A stretch of 64,000 nucleotides of DNA, taken from positions 1 through 64,000 of the forward strand of contig CAWCUK010000008.1 in NCBI GenBank assembly GCA_963798775.1, in the 5' to 3' direction. The notes under the pieces were generated by a model, which saw nothing but the letters and a program-made list of their open reading frames with translations, did no database searches and was not told the origin of the DNA. The stretch is from CAWCUK01 sp963798775. GTDB taxonomy: Bacteria; Bacteroidota; Ignavibacteria; Ignavibacteriales; Ignavibacteriaceae. The position numbers and the translations under genes are program-made. Positions within the stretch are counted from its first letter, which is position 1. Each line of letters opens with the position of its first letter. Below are positions 24,550 to 34,673 of the stretch, piece after piece.

Positions 24550-24553
24550 TCCC

Positions 24554-26893
24554 CTACTTTAGGTATAGAATTTTAGCTGTTTCGGAATAGGTTTTGTTCG
24601 TTTTATCCTTTAAGACAAGCTGTACAATATAAAACCCGGAGCTAAGCAAAAGACCTTTTTCGTTGGTGGCATTCCATTTAAGTTTTTGTATACCTTGTCC
24701 GGTTAAGTCAAACTGACGCACACGCTGGCCGAGAATGTTGTAAATCTGAAGAGTTCCCGAAGCATAGTTTGATTTATTTACCTGAAAAGTAATTTCCGGA
24801 TTAAACGGATTGGGATAAAATCCCAGATGATTAACAGCCGCAGCAGTTAAAGCAGAGTGATTGAAACTATATTCGGCACTGCCGCCTAAACCGGCAAAAC
24901 TAACTTCAATTTTGAGCAAAGTTCCCTGCTGAACATTATCACCTTGATAAGAAAGTAAATATTTGTAAGAGCCTTTTAACCGAGAAATTTCAAGAAGTAT
25001 ATCCCTAAAGTTTCCGTTTATGTTATAATAATTTCCTCCGGTAGGATTTATAATCGGGTCGTAATATTCTGATTTATAATTTTCGGTGCCGATACAATAA
25101 ACCACCAAATTATTTAGTAAAAGAGGCTGGATTACATCATCTTTAAAAAGCTGGGTGTAAGAATCCTGCTGATGATAACTTGCATCGGTAATCCAAACAA
25201 CTATTCGTTTAGAATCATTTCTGAAACTAAATTTTGTGGCGTCAAGAAGAGCCTGTAAAGAATTTTCTGGTTCATCAGCTCCGCCGTGCGCGTATTGGGC
25301 GGCAACTTGATCTCTAAATTTTTGAACATCATCTGTAAAAGGATAAATATTTTCAACTTCATCTAAAAATGTTACCATTCCCAGACGGAAATCAATTCCC
25401 CTGTAACTCAGGCTATCGGCAAATTCTATAATATTATTTTTTACCGCGTTAATTTCATTACCCATACTTCCGGTTACATCTAAAACAAAAATTATATCGG
25501 CCGCGTTTACACCACCGGAAGTGTCTTTCATAAGGTCATAATCTTTTCTAATTCCGTTTTCATAAAAGAATATATTTTCAGTCGAAAGATTTCCTAAAAA
25601 GTAATTATTGGAGTCTTGTTTTACCTTGAAGAGAACATTAGTCTTAGAGTATTGGTTAACGAAAGCCGTATCGATTATAACAGTTAATCCGGTATCCGAA
25701 ACGGGGGTAGCAGGAATAAAAATATTCCGCTCTATTTCATCAACAACTTGATTATTATTTAGATACTGCGCGCTTACATGCGCAATTTTATTTGCGTAGA
25801 CAATTTTGGAATTTAAAATTACTTTTTTATAAATTGTATTAGAACTTCCTGATAATTCAACTTCGGGAGAAGTAATGTATATTTCAGAAGTAGAAGTAAG
25901 TTTCAAAGTTGAAGAAGCCGGGAGTGAAGCAACAGGATCAATCTCCACATAAGAAGTTAAATCTTTGGGGAAGATAAGATTATTATCAATATTTAAATGT
26001 CGGGGCAAATCCCAGCGCAGAATAGCGGCTTTTGAAAAATCCGGTTCGCCTAGATAAAGAGTTACCTTCCATTCCTTTTCCGCTCCCGGCTGAAGCACTT
26101 TTTCTTTCCAATAAAATTTTAAATACAAGTCGTACAAATCTGTTTTAAGTGAATCATTTAATCCCGGCTCAAGATTTTTATAAACATCATTCCAGTTAGC
26201 GGCAATCATATCAGCCGGATTTTCAGAAAAGGAAAAATCTAAACTTATTCCTTTCGCTCCGGTAGACTTTTCCCAGATTGAAAATTGAGAAGGGACTTCA
26301 GTATCTTTAAATTCGGTTGCTTTATCTAAAAAATTATTCTGATATTCAAGAGCGCCGTCTCCCCATTTGCCAAGAGCGGGATCAAGAAATAAACCGGGAG
26401 CAAAACTGTGGCTTACACTATCTAAATTTTTAAACTTTTGAATTAACTGAACACTATCTCCCATACCGTAACTAATAATTGAAAAAGAATAAGAAACATT
26501 TCCTTCTTTTAAATAGCTGATGGATAAAGTATCATCAGCATGTTTAACATTTTCGGAGGAAGCATAATAATCATCCGCTTTACTCCAATTTCCATCTATT
26601 GCGAAAACCGGGAAAGAAGTTAACGCGAAAGGATGTCCGAAAGTAAGAGAACAATTATCATCTAATGAAGTGAAAGACTTTCCCTTATTAGTTCCCAGAG
26701 TAAAGTAGCCTCCGGAAATTAATGAGGCGGAAACAAATTCTTTTACTAATTGTTTGGAAGAAAAATCTTGTACTGAACTTACACTTTTTGATTTCTTCAA
26801 ATTATTATTTAAATCGAATAAAGATTTATCCTGAGCCTTTGCCCCCGCAGCAAGGAAAAAGGAAAGAATAAGAACAGAAAATATTTTTTTCAT
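24554..26893 (-). CDS. Secreted VWA-domain protein with type IX sorting domain
   Basis: From ATG 26893 the protein is 779 residues with a signal peptide (MKKIFSVLILSFFLAAGAKA). The N-terminal half is a beta-rich region with no recognised family. A von Willebrand A domain follows with an intact metal site (FVLDVTGSMGNEINAVKNNI) and WITDASYHQQDS. The C-terminal sorting domain starts FYPNPFNPEITFQVN and ends KILYLK. A TTG 12 bases upstream is a less likely start. It lies 4 bases from the next gene of the trio, so they form one operon. A role in extracellular protein-protein interaction is inferred from the domains. Confidence 0.82.
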   Translation of the reverse strand: MKKIFSVLILSFFLAAGAKAQDKSLFDLNNNLKKSKSVSSVQDFSSKQLVKEFVSASLISGGYFTLGTNKGKSFTSLDDNCSLTFGHPFALTSFPVFAIDGNWSKADDYYASSENVKHADDTLSISYLKEGNVSYSFSIISYGMGDSVQLIQKFKNLDSVSHSFAPGLFLDPALGKWGDGALEYQNNFLDKATEFKDTEVPSQFSIWEKSTGAKGISLDFSFSENPADMIAANWNDVYKNLEPGLNDSLKTDLYDLYLKFYWKEKVLQPGAEKEWKVTLYLGEPDFSKAAILRWDLPRHLNIDNNLIFPKDLTSYVEIDPVASLPASSTLKLTSTSEIYITSPEVELSGSSNTIYKKVILNSKIVYANKIAHVSAQYLNNNQVVDEIERNIFIPATPVSDTGLTVIIDTAFVNQYSKTNVLFKVKQDSNNYFLGNLSTENIFFYENGIRKDYDLMKDTSGGVNAADIIFVLDVTGSMGNEINAVKNNIIEFADSLSYRGIDFRLGMVTFLDEVENIYPFTDDVQKFRDQVAAQYAHGGADEPENSLQALLDATKFSFRNDSKRIVVWITDASYHQQDSYTQLFKDDVIQPLLLNNLVVYCIGTENYKSEYYDPIINPTGGNYYNINGNFRDILLEISRLKGSYKYLLSYQGDNVQQGTLLKIEVSFAGLGGSAEYSFNHSALTAAAVNHLGFYPNPFNPEITFQVNKSNYASGTLQIYNILGQRVRQFDLTGQGIQKLKWNATNEKGLLLSSGFYIVQLVLKDKTNKTYSETAKILYLK

Positions 26894-26935
26894 ATTTTTT
26901 TCCAACTAATTTTTTAAGGATTCCCCGAAAAATAT

Positions 26936-29026
26936 TTATCTCATTAAAACCATTTTTTTAAGTTGAATAAAATTCCCGACTTTTAACGAATAAAAATAAA
27001 CACCGCTGGAAACCAAATCGCCTTTGGAATCAGTACCGTTCCAAATAATCCGGTAGTTTCCGGGAGCCTGATCTTTATCCACTAAAACCGCGATTAATTG
27101 TCCTAACGCGTTATAGATTCGAATCATCACATGGTGAGATGCAGAATTTGATGGAAGACTATAATTAATAACAGTAGAAGGATTAAAAGGATTAGGATAA
27201 TTTTGTTCAAGTACAAAATCGGCCGGTATATTTTTATTTGTTTCATCCTTAACCGCAGTCGGATCCGGATCTACATAAAAAGCAGTGTAAGGCGTTAAAA
27301 TTTGGAAACGGTAACTCAATTCAATTACTTGATTAACCAGTTCGGGAGTTTCACCATACATTTCAATTAGATTTAAAATATTGTTTATTTTTTCTTTAGC
27401 CCATAAACGGGGGACGAAACGATGGCCGCCTACGCTATCCGGGAAATTTATTATCTTTTTATATTCAACATCCTTAGAACGTAATTTCCCTCTTAAAGTA
27501 ATTTCATAAGTTCCGCTGTTTTTAAATAAACCTAACTGAGTAACCTGGCTGCCCCAAAATAAATCACTCACGGTTTTAGGATACTGGTCCCAAGGCTGAA
27601 GTCCGCCGAAATAAATTTGAATATCAGTCATTACCGGCTTAGAAATTTTTTCATAAAGATAATTCACAACCAGCGCAATACTATCGTCATCGGTTACAAA
27701 ATGAGATAGGCCGTGGTTTTCTACAGAAAGAGTTGTAAGAAATGATCGGCTTACATTTTCACCGACACCGAAAGAAAATATCTGCACGTTTTTTGAATTA
27801 TTCGCTTTAACGCCGGATAAAATGGAAACTGTGCTGGTATCTCCCCAGGTAGGATTACCGTCCGTTAAAAATATTAAATCGTTCGCTGTTGAATCCTCAA
27901 AACTTTGATTTAAAGATTCATTAAGCGCGTCGCTTATATTTGTAAGTCCAAGCGCGAACATATTATTAACAAACGAATTTGCTTCTTCAATATTATTCTG
28001 ATTAGCCTCAACAAGGTTATCTTTAAATTTCGTTACGAACGTTCCGAAAGTTATTATATTAAACTTATCATTTGAATTTAATTTAGAGAGGAAATTTTTG
28101 AGCGCGTCTTTAACTTGTGTAATTCGTTCCCCTTCCATACTTGATGAAACATCGGCGGTAAAAATTATATCTTTCGGAATTATTTCATCACTGTCTAATT
28201 GATCCGGCGGTGAAATCCAGATAGAATAAAATTTATCATTTCCAATTGAATCTTCATCAGAAGGGATATAAGTTAACACATTAAAATGAACGCTGTCCCT
28301 TTTAGTTTCAAATTCAACTTTTAAATCTTTATCGGGATAAAAATTTTCATCGCCAAAAAACATTTTATAATGATTATCAGAAATTTTGGTGATTTGAGCC
28401 GCCGAAGAATTATAATGAGAAGGAGAAGAAAATTTCAGATAAGGATATTGTGATGAAGCGTCAAGATTTACCGTTACTGTCTGCAAAGGTTTGCTCGACA
28501 ATTGCAAAGTGTTCAACTGAAAAAGATAATTTACCTTTCCCAGGTCGTATATTAAAGGCTCTACATAAGTAATTTCCGTTTTTACTTCACTCTGCGCGTT
28601 TATGGGAACAATGCTAAGCCGGAAAAGATTATCTCCGAGATATTCAAGAAGAGCGGGATCGAGCCAATGGCGAAGTTTTTCATTATAATCGTTAATCGCC
28701 TGCTGCCTTTCCCGGATTGAAGCTTCAAAACGCTCTCCGTTTACCCAATAAACCAATTTTGTAATTGTAGCATTTTCGGGCAAAGGGAAAATAAAAATAG
28801 ACTCAACGGAAGTATTAAGTTCATTATAAAAAGATTGCTTTACGGTTGTAACCGCAATTTGTTCTTGAATATCAACATTAGCTGTTATGGATTTTATCCA
28901 CATTTTTTGATATTCTTGAGAGCTCCAGCGGGGCCTGCAGAAAAGAGCGCCTACAGCAAAAGTCTCACCGCAGGAAATTAAAAATAAGATTATAAATGAA
29001 TAAAAAAGGAAAGATTTTTTAACCAT
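26936..29026 (-). CDS. Secreted VIT + VWA protein with type IX sorting domain
   Basis: This 696-residue protein has a signal peptide, a VIT domain at about 40-170 (SITANVDIQEQIAVTTVKQS, FPLPENATITKLVYWVNGER), a VWA domain at about 285-460 with an intact metal site (FTADVSSSMEGERI), and a helical segment like that of inter-alpha-trypsin inhibitor heavy chains (INNILNLIEMYGETPELVNQ). It ends with the sorting domain (NYPNPFNPSTVINYSLP to KKMVLMR). It is the first gene of the three-gene operon and the best-preserved member. The YGETPELVNQ..ELS.(R)(F)(Q) segment is shared with the gene at 22512. Confidence 0.86.
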   Translation of the reverse strand: MVKKSFLFYSFIILFLISCGETFAVGALFCRPRWSSQEYQKMWIKSITANVDIQEQIAVTTVKQSFYNELNTSVESIFIFPLPENATITKLVYWVNGERFEASIRERQQAINDYNEKLRHWLDPALLEYLGDNLFRLSIVPINAQSEVKTEITYVEPLIYDLGKVNYLFQLNTLQLSSKPLQTVTVNLDASSQYPYLKFSSPSHYNSSAAQITKISDNHYKMFFGDENFYPDKDLKVEFETKRDSVHFNVLTYIPSDEDSIGNDKFYSIWISPPDQLDSDEIIPKDIIFTADVSSSMEGERITQVKDALKNFLSKLNSNDKFNIITFGTFVTKFKDNLVEANQNNIEEANSFVNNMFALGLTNISDALNESLNQSFEDSTANDLIFLTDGNPTWGDTSTVSILSGVKANNSKNVQIFSFGVGENVSRSFLTTLSVENHGLSHFVTDDDSIALVVNYLYEKISKPVMTDIQIYFGGLQPWDQYPKTVSDLFWGSQVTQLGLFKNSGTYEITLRGKLRSKDVEYKKIINFPDSVGGHRFVPRLWAKEKINNILNLIEMYGETPELVNQVIELSYRFQILTPYTAFYVDPDPTAVKDETNKNIPADFVLEQNYPNPFNPSTVINYSLPSNSASHHVMIRIYNALGQLIAVLVDKDQAPGNYRIIWNGTDSKGDLVSSGVYFYSLKVGNFIQLKKMVLMR

Positions 29027-29128
29027 TGTTCCCCCTCCTTAAGTTGAAGGTAGTTTAAAAATTCAGTTATAAGCAATTCAATATAATTATATTTTTAAAA
29101 AAAACATAAGTTTAAAATAAATCCGGCT

Positions 29129-31081
29129 TTAATAATAAAACCAGATAGTTCTGTAATCTCTTATATTTTCACCCCGCGCTGCCAGCTCTTCCAGGTAATC
29201 ATAAATAGGAACATCAACATAATTATAAGGCGGAATGGCGGTAATATTTTTCTCCCAAGGATGAAATTCATAAACACGGGAACCATCGGGAAGAACCATA
29301 ATAAACCGGTGATCCTGGCCGGCTCTAAGATGATTCTTTCCTAATTTAGGGACATTAAAAACAGGTTCATCAGTTCTATCTAATCCGGGCAGCAGTCTTG
29401 CTTCTTCTTTTCTTTCCTGCAGTATTCTAGCGATGGGCACCATATATTTTTTAGTTTCTTCTTTTCCCTTCATATTAAAAGTATAATAAGGATCGATTCC
29501 GATAGATTTTAAATCCCTTCTCAATTTAGCCGATTCAAACCGTCTAGAATTTTCAATTGTAAACACCTCCTGGTTATAAACACTAATTCCTATTCGTTTC
29601 AGTTTTTGCACACATTTCATTGCTTCGGGAGTAATTTCATAAGGATGTTCAAAATGAGTAACAAAAGCTATTTCCAGTTTGGGAGGCTGATGAAAAACTG
29701 AGAGTATTTTTATAAAATCATCAGTAAACCGCATTGGTAAAACTACAGGAGTTCTTGTTCCGATTCTTATTCTGTAAATCTGTTTTTTGGTCGATAAATT
29801 TTCCAGAATTCTTAACAATTGCGAATCTTTCATTATCATTGGATCACCGCCGGTAATTAGAACATCGCCTATGCTTTTATGTTCATCGAACCACTCTAAG
29901 GCTTCATCAATTTTTTCTTTTGAAGCTAATGCTTTCGGTTCAAGGACGCCTTCAATCTCCCAATTGCGCTGACAATAAACGCAAATTTGCGCGCAGGTGT
30001 TAAAAGGCTTTATTATGGAAATCATCGGATAGCGGCGGGTAATAAGATCGATAGGCGATGTATCATGCTCTCCCATAAAATCAAACATAGTTACTTTATC
30101 AACTTTATGCTCAACCATTTTATCAACATATTCTTTCGGGGGAATTACCTGGGAGCGAATAGCATGATCGTAGCCGATAGACAGTTTAGAATCCATCAAA
30201 CTTAAATAATAGGGCGTTATTCCGAAAGCAATTTTATGCGCTACAGCTTTTTCTACAGTTTCTTTTTGCTCATCGGTTAGCTCAATTAAATCCAACAAAG
30301 GTTTCGCGTCGCAAATAACATTTTTTAAGTGCCATTTAAAATCCTTCCAATCGGTTTCTGCGGCCTTGAAATAATGTAATATTTTTGCTTTGTTTTCAGA
30401 ACGCCAGCTAATTACTTCTTCTTCTAAACCTGAAGGATATTTCTTAAAATATTTTTTAACGTTTGAACCAAGTTCATCCAGAATTGTTGTTCGGGAAATT
30501 GCCGCTTCCCTTCCTTCCTTTCTTAAAAATTCCGGAACGCCTTTTTTAACCTCAGTATTTTCGATATATACATTGGATTTACCGACTACACCTCTGAACA
30601 AATTTATAAATTCCAAAATAAACCCGACGGAAATTTTATATTGAAGTTCTTCTTTTTTATTAATCGCCAATTTCCACAAACAGTTAAGAGCGGAAAACTC
30701 TGTCCGGAATTCATTTATCGGGCCGATAATACTTCTGAAAACTCTGACACATTCACGCACAGTAGATTTTTCCAAAATATGCAGATCATTATCGAGAGCG
30801 AAAATTTTTCTTTCTAATTTTTCTAAATAATTGTATAAAGAATCTCGAGCGGCCTCCAAACCAGAGGAGTTTTTTAAAATTTCATATATCTCAGGATTTG
30901 CTTCCCACAACGGTTTTAAATAGGCTTGATAATTAATGTCAAAATGAGGTTTAAATAGACTTACATCATCGGTAAAAACATCATCAAGTAATTTTGCACC
31001 AATCCATTTTAATTTTGGAGTTGTTGTTTCAGATTTTTTAGCGGAAGGTTTAGGGATTTTATTATCTATAGCAGGAGTCAT
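29129..31081 (-). CDS. KamA-family radical SAM protein (lysine 2,3-aminomutase-like)
   Basis: This 650-residue protein carries the radical SAM cluster motif C363-x3-C367-x2-C370 (CAQICVYCQRN), GGDPMI at 411-416, and the aminomutase segments IRIGTRTPVVLPMR and LAFVTHFEHPYE-like (here IAFVTHFEHPYEIT). Near the C-terminus, VPKLGKNHLRAGQDHRFI probably includes the pyridoxal-phosphate region. It is about 230 residues longer than classic lysine 2,3-aminomutase because of an N-terminal helical extension. Substrate (lysine, glutamate or another amino acid) cannot be read from the sequence. It is a single gene upstream of the efflux operon's 3' end. Confidence 0.82.
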   Translation of the reverse strand: MTPAIDNKIPKPSAKKSETTTPKLKWIGAKLLDDVFTDDVSLFKPHFDINYQAYLKPLWEANPEIYEILKNSSGLEAARDSLYNYLEKLERKIFALDNDLHILEKSTVRECVRVFRSIIGPINEFRTEFSALNCLWKLAINKKEELQYKISVGFILEFINLFRGVVGKSNVYIENTEVKKGVPEFLRKEGREAAISRTTILDELGSNVKKYFKKYPSGLEEEVISWRSENKAKILHYFKAAETDWKDFKWHLKNVICDAKPLLDLIELTDEQKETVEKAVAHKIAFGITPYYLSLMDSKLSIGYDHAIRSQVIPPKEYVDKMVEHKVDKVTMFDFMGEHDTSPIDLITRRYPMISIIKPFNTCAQICVYCQRNWEIEGVLEPKALASKEKIDEALEWFDEHKSIGDVLITGGDPMIMKDSQLLRILENLSTKKQIYRIRIGTRTPVVLPMRFTDDFIKILSVFHQPPKLEIAFVTHFEHPYEITPEAMKCVQKLKRIGISVYNQEVFTIENSRRFESAKLRRDLKSIGIDPYYTFNMKGKEETKKYMVPIARILQERKEEARLLPGLDRTDEPVFNVPKLGKNHLRAGQDHRFIMVLPDGSRVYEFHPWEKNITAIPPYNYVDVPIYDYLEELAARGENIRDYRTIWFYY

Positions 31082-31210
31082 ACCGTCCTCCTATTATTGC
31101 TTTATTCTTAATTCATTATATCATTTAATCCCTTTAATTGCAATACTTTTCCTAAGAAAGGAAATATAGGTAAAAAATCTGAGTGACGGGAAGTATGATC
31201 ATTAAATTTG

Positions 31211-31510
31211 TTAAACTATTCTTTCCAGCGGAAGAAGATAAAGCCTTATTTCATCATTTTTTATGTTAACATTTTCGTTATAATTTTTAATTTTTTCGAT
31301 TAAACCTTCAAGTTTTTCCTCATCTTGAAAAGGAATTAATCTAACCGAATCATGCCCGGGAAAAGTACGGGTTCCCAAATGACCGGGAGCGTTATGGCTT
31401 TTACCTAAAACTTCATCCCACTTTACATAAGAATCAATTTCAAGTTCTTCAAGAATTTTAATAATTCTATCATCAAGCACATCGTGGTAAACAAGAAAAG
31501 CTAATTTCAT
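31211..31510 (-). CDS. PG0541-family transporter-associated protein
   Basis: This 99-residue protein begins MKLAFLVYHDVLDDRIIKIL and contains YVKWDEVLGKSHNAPGHLGT, then FPGHDSVRLIPFQDEEKLEG, the pattern of the small PG0541-like proteins encoded behind RND pumps in Bacteroidota. It may be a ferredoxin-fold regulator of the pump. Its start overlaps the stop of the pump gene by 4 bases (ATGA), so it is translated with the pump. Confidence 0.78.
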   Translation of the reverse strand: MKLAFLVYHDVLDDRIIKILEELEIDSYVKWDEVLGKSHNAPGHLGTRTFPGHDSVRLIPFQDEEKLEGLIEKIKNYNENVNIKNDEIRLYLLPLERIV

Positions 31511-34500
31511 TTTGTTCCCTCCGGCAAAGAATTTTCGGAAGATTCAGATTTCTTTTTTCTAGAAAATTTGGCTTTAATTTTCGCGAAAGAAAAATCATCA
31601 AAAATAGTATAAACAACAGGCACAATAAATAAAGTTAACAAAGTAGAAGTAAATAAGCCGCCGATTACAGCTTGTCCCATTGGCGATCTAAATTCGGAAC
31701 CCTCGCCGAAAGAAAAAGCAACCGGGAGCATTCCGAAAATCATCGCGAAAGTTGTCATTAAAATAGGTCTTAGCCTAGTTTGCCCCGCTTGCAAAGTAGC
31801 ATCGGAACGCTTTAAACCTCTTCCTCTTAAAACATTTATATAGTCGACAAGCAGAATACCGTTTTTTGTAACCAATCCCATCAGCATAATAATTCCAATT
31901 AAAGACATAACAGACATTGAACTTCCGAAAATAAGCAGAGCAATTACAGCACCGATAATAGCCATAGGAAGAGAAAGCATAATTGAGAACGGATAAATAA
32001 TGCTTTCAAACTGAGAGGCTAAAACAAGGTAAACAAAAATAACGGCCAGTGCTAAAGAGATTAAAATATTACCGAATGATTCAGACTGCTGTTCTCCGGA
32101 ACCCGCAATTTTCACAGAATAACCAGGCTGAAGATTCAATCGGCTTATCTCTTTCTGCGCGTCGGAAAGAACAGGCCCTAATAATCTTTTAGATAAATTC
32201 GCGTCAATTCTAATTTCGCGCTGCCTGTCATACCTATTTATTTTTGAAGGCCCGGTACCTTTATTTATGAAAGCAACCGCGTCCAGAGGAATTAAAATGG
32301 GTTTACCGTTGCCGGAAATGTTTTTGCTTTTAACAGGAAGATTTGATATTTCACCGATAGAATTTCGATCCGACTCTTTAACTTTAACACGAACATTATA
32401 CTGTTCGCCGCCTTCATCAAATTTAGTTGCGTCAACCCCGTCAACCATAGCTCGTAAAGCTGTGGCTATAGAAGCAGGATTTACACCAAGCGCCGACGCT
32501 TTTTGTCTTTCTATTGTTACTCTAACTTCAGGTTTTGAAGTTTCCAATGAGCTTTCCACATCCACAGCGCCGGGCGTACTTTTTACAATTGATTCAACTT
32601 GATCAGCGTAATTTTTTAATTGGTCAAGTTCTTCGCCGCGAATACTAAAGATAATTGGTTTTTGTCCGCCGCCGGGCCCTGTTTGCGTTCCGTAGCTTAT
32701 ATTTGCACCGGGTATATTTGTATTGTCTCTTAATTTATTTATGAAATCGAAAACAGAAAAATCCCTATCCTTTTTACTTACAAGTTTTACCAGAATACTA
32801 CCATTATTCACGGGATTATTTCCGGCGCCGATTGTAGTTAAAACATTTTCCACTCCCTTTTGCTTTTCAACTTTTGCTTCAAGCTGTTTGGCGATTTTAT
32901 CCGTCTGTTCAAGAGAGCTACCCGGCGCCGCATCGATTGTAATAGTAAACTCTCCTTGATCCTGACGCGGGAAAAATTCCGAACCGAGCATTCCCATTAA
33001 AAAGAAACTGAGAATAAAAATAATTATTGATCCGAAAACGACTGTCTTACGATGGAATAGCGACCAGTTTAGGGCGGTTCTGTATTTATCGCTTAAATAT
33101 TCAAAAAAATGATTGAAGTAATAAAGAGTTTTCTCAATTATATTGCCTTTAGGAGAGAGTTCTTCATCTTCTCTTTTTAACCATCTTGAAGAAAGCATAG
33201 GAGTTAAACTAAACGCGATAAACAAGGAAACCATAACAGCAACAGAAACAGTGATACCGAATTCATAAAAGAAGCGCCCTACTATACCGGGCATAAAAGC
33301 AACCGGAATAAATACGGCAACCAGCGTTAAAGTAACAGCCATTACCGCAAGCCCTATTTCCTCCGTGGCGGCTTTAGCGGCCTCAAAAGGAGATTCCCCT
33401 TCCGACATATGCCTGTAGATATTTTCAATTACAACAATCGCGTCATCAATTAATAATCCCACCGCAAGAGAAAGAGCCAGAAGCGACATAACATTAAGCG
33501 TAAAGCCTAACGCGTACATCAGAATAAAACTACCGATAATTGACGTAGGCAAAGCAAACGCGCTAATAACTGTAGCACGAAGATTAGCCAGAAAGAAATA
33601 AATTACAATTACAGCAAGAAGCGCTCCGTATATTAAATCGAACAGCACATCATTTATTGAATGTTTAATAAATTCACTGTTATCACGAGCTATAGTAATA
33701 TTTATATCGGCGGGAATTTCGCTGCTGAGTTTAGATATTTCTTTTTTAAGATTTTCAGCTACTTGCACGGTATTACTTCCGGACTGCTTTCTAATATCCA
33801 GACCGACAGCCAGTTTACCGTTCAACCTTGTAATACTTGTTTTCTCTTCGGTTGTATCGGTTACAGTCGCCACATTAGATAAATAAATACTTTCACCACC
33901 GGGAGATGAAACAATAATATTCTGAAATTCAGGTACCTTATCCAGTTTCCCCATTGTTCTTAAAATATACTGCCTATCCCCTTGTTTAATAGTTCCGCCG
34001 GGAACCTCAACATTAGCGCTCGCAAGACTTTGTACAATATCCTGAATAGATAAATTATAAGCCTTAAGCCTATCGGCATCAACGGCAACAAGAATTTCTC
34101 TTTCGGCTCCGCCGACTAAAGTAACAGAACCGACGCCTTGAATATTTTCCAACCGTTTTTGAATGACATCTTTTGTATAAGTAGTAAGTTCCTTTTCGGT
34201 CCGCTGACCCGCGACAGTTAAAGTAAGAATAGGCTGACTTGAGGGATCGTATCTTTGAATAATAGGATCTTCCACATCATCGGGTAATTCAGACCTTACG
34301 GCGGCAACTTTTTCTCTAACCTCTTGGGAAGCAACTTGCCCGTTAACTTCCAATTTAAATTGAATTGTTACAATGGAGACGCCTTCTTGAGAGATAGATG
34401 AAATATGATCAACACCGGCAATAGGATTTACAGCATCTTCAACATGTTTGGTAACATCACTTTCAATTTGTTCAGGCCCGGCGCCCGGTAATACCGTTGT

Positions 34501-34641
34501 AATGGTAACAACCGGAATATCTACATCAGGATATTGATCAACATTTAGTTTAATAAACGAGAAAATACCCAGTACAAGAATCGCGAGTACAATCATTGTC
34601 GTAAATACGGGTCGCTTTATAGAAACATCTGCTAATTTCAT
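31507..34641 (-). CDS. RND-family efflux pump permease (AcrB-like)
   Basis: This 1044-residue protein has the RND/HAE1 layout: one N-terminal membrane helix (SIKRPVFTTMIVLAILVLGI), a large periplasmic pore domain, membrane helices with LSLAVGLLIDDAIVVIENIY, a repeated second half (MGMLGSEFFPRQDQGEFTIT), and C-terminal helices with GIIMLMGLVTKNGILLVDYI and QTRLRPILMTTFAMIFGMLP. The transmembrane acidic DD of proton relay (LIDDAIVV) is present. It exports drugs, detergents or metabolites using the proton gradient. It is encoded between the adaptor (33 bases upstream) and PG0541-like genes. Confidence 0.92.
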   Translation of the reverse strand: MKLADVSIKRPVFTTMIVLAILVLGIFSFIKLNVDQYPDVDIPVVTITTVLPGAGPEQIESDVTKHVEDAVNPIAGVDHISSISQEGVSIVTIQFKLEVNGQVASQEVREKVAAVRSELPDDVEDPIIQRYDPSSQPILTLTVAGQRTEKELTTYTKDVIQKRLENIQGVGSVTLVGGAEREILVAVDADRLKAYNLSIQDIVQSLASANVEVPGGTIKQGDRQYILRTMGKLDKVPEFQNIIVSSPGGESIYLSNVATVTDTTEEKTSITRLNGKLAVGLDIRKQSGSNTVQVAENLKKEISKLSSEIPADINITIARDNSEFIKHSINDVLFDLIYGALLAVIVIYFFLANLRATVISAFALPTSIIGSFILMYALGFTLNVMSLLALSLAVGLLIDDAIVVIENIYRHMSEGESPFEAAKAATEEIGLAVMAVTLTLVAVFIPVAFMPGIVGRFFYEFGITVSVAVMVSLFIAFSLTPMLSSRWLKREDEELSPKGNIIEKTLYYFNHFFEYLSDKYRTALNWSLFHRKTVVFGSIIIFILSFFLMGMLGSEFFPRQDQGEFTITIDAAPGSSLEQTDKIAKQLEAKVEKQKGVENVLTTIGAGNNPVNNGSILVKLVSKKDRDFSVFDFINKLRDNTNIPGANISYGTQTGPGGGQKPIIFSIRGEELDQLKNYADQVESIVKSTPGAVDVESSLETSKPEVRVTIERQKASALGVNPASIATALRAMVDGVDATKFDEGGEQYNVRVKVKESDRNSIGEISNLPVKSKNISGNGKPILIPLDAVAFINKGTGPSKINRYDRQREIRIDANLSKRLLGPVLSDAQKEISRLNLQPGYSVKIAGSGEQQSESFGNILISLALAVIFVYLVLASQFESIIYPFSIMLSLPMAIIGAVIALLIFGSSMSVMSLIGIIMLMGLVTKNGILLVDYINVLRGRGLKRSDATLQAGQTRLRPILMTTFAMIFGMLPVAFSFGEGSEFRSPMGQAVIGGLFTSTLLTLFIVPVVYTIFDDFSFAKIKAKFSRKKKSESSENSLPEGTK

Positions 34642-34673
34642 TTAAAATCTTCCTAGTTCAGATTTTTTTCATC

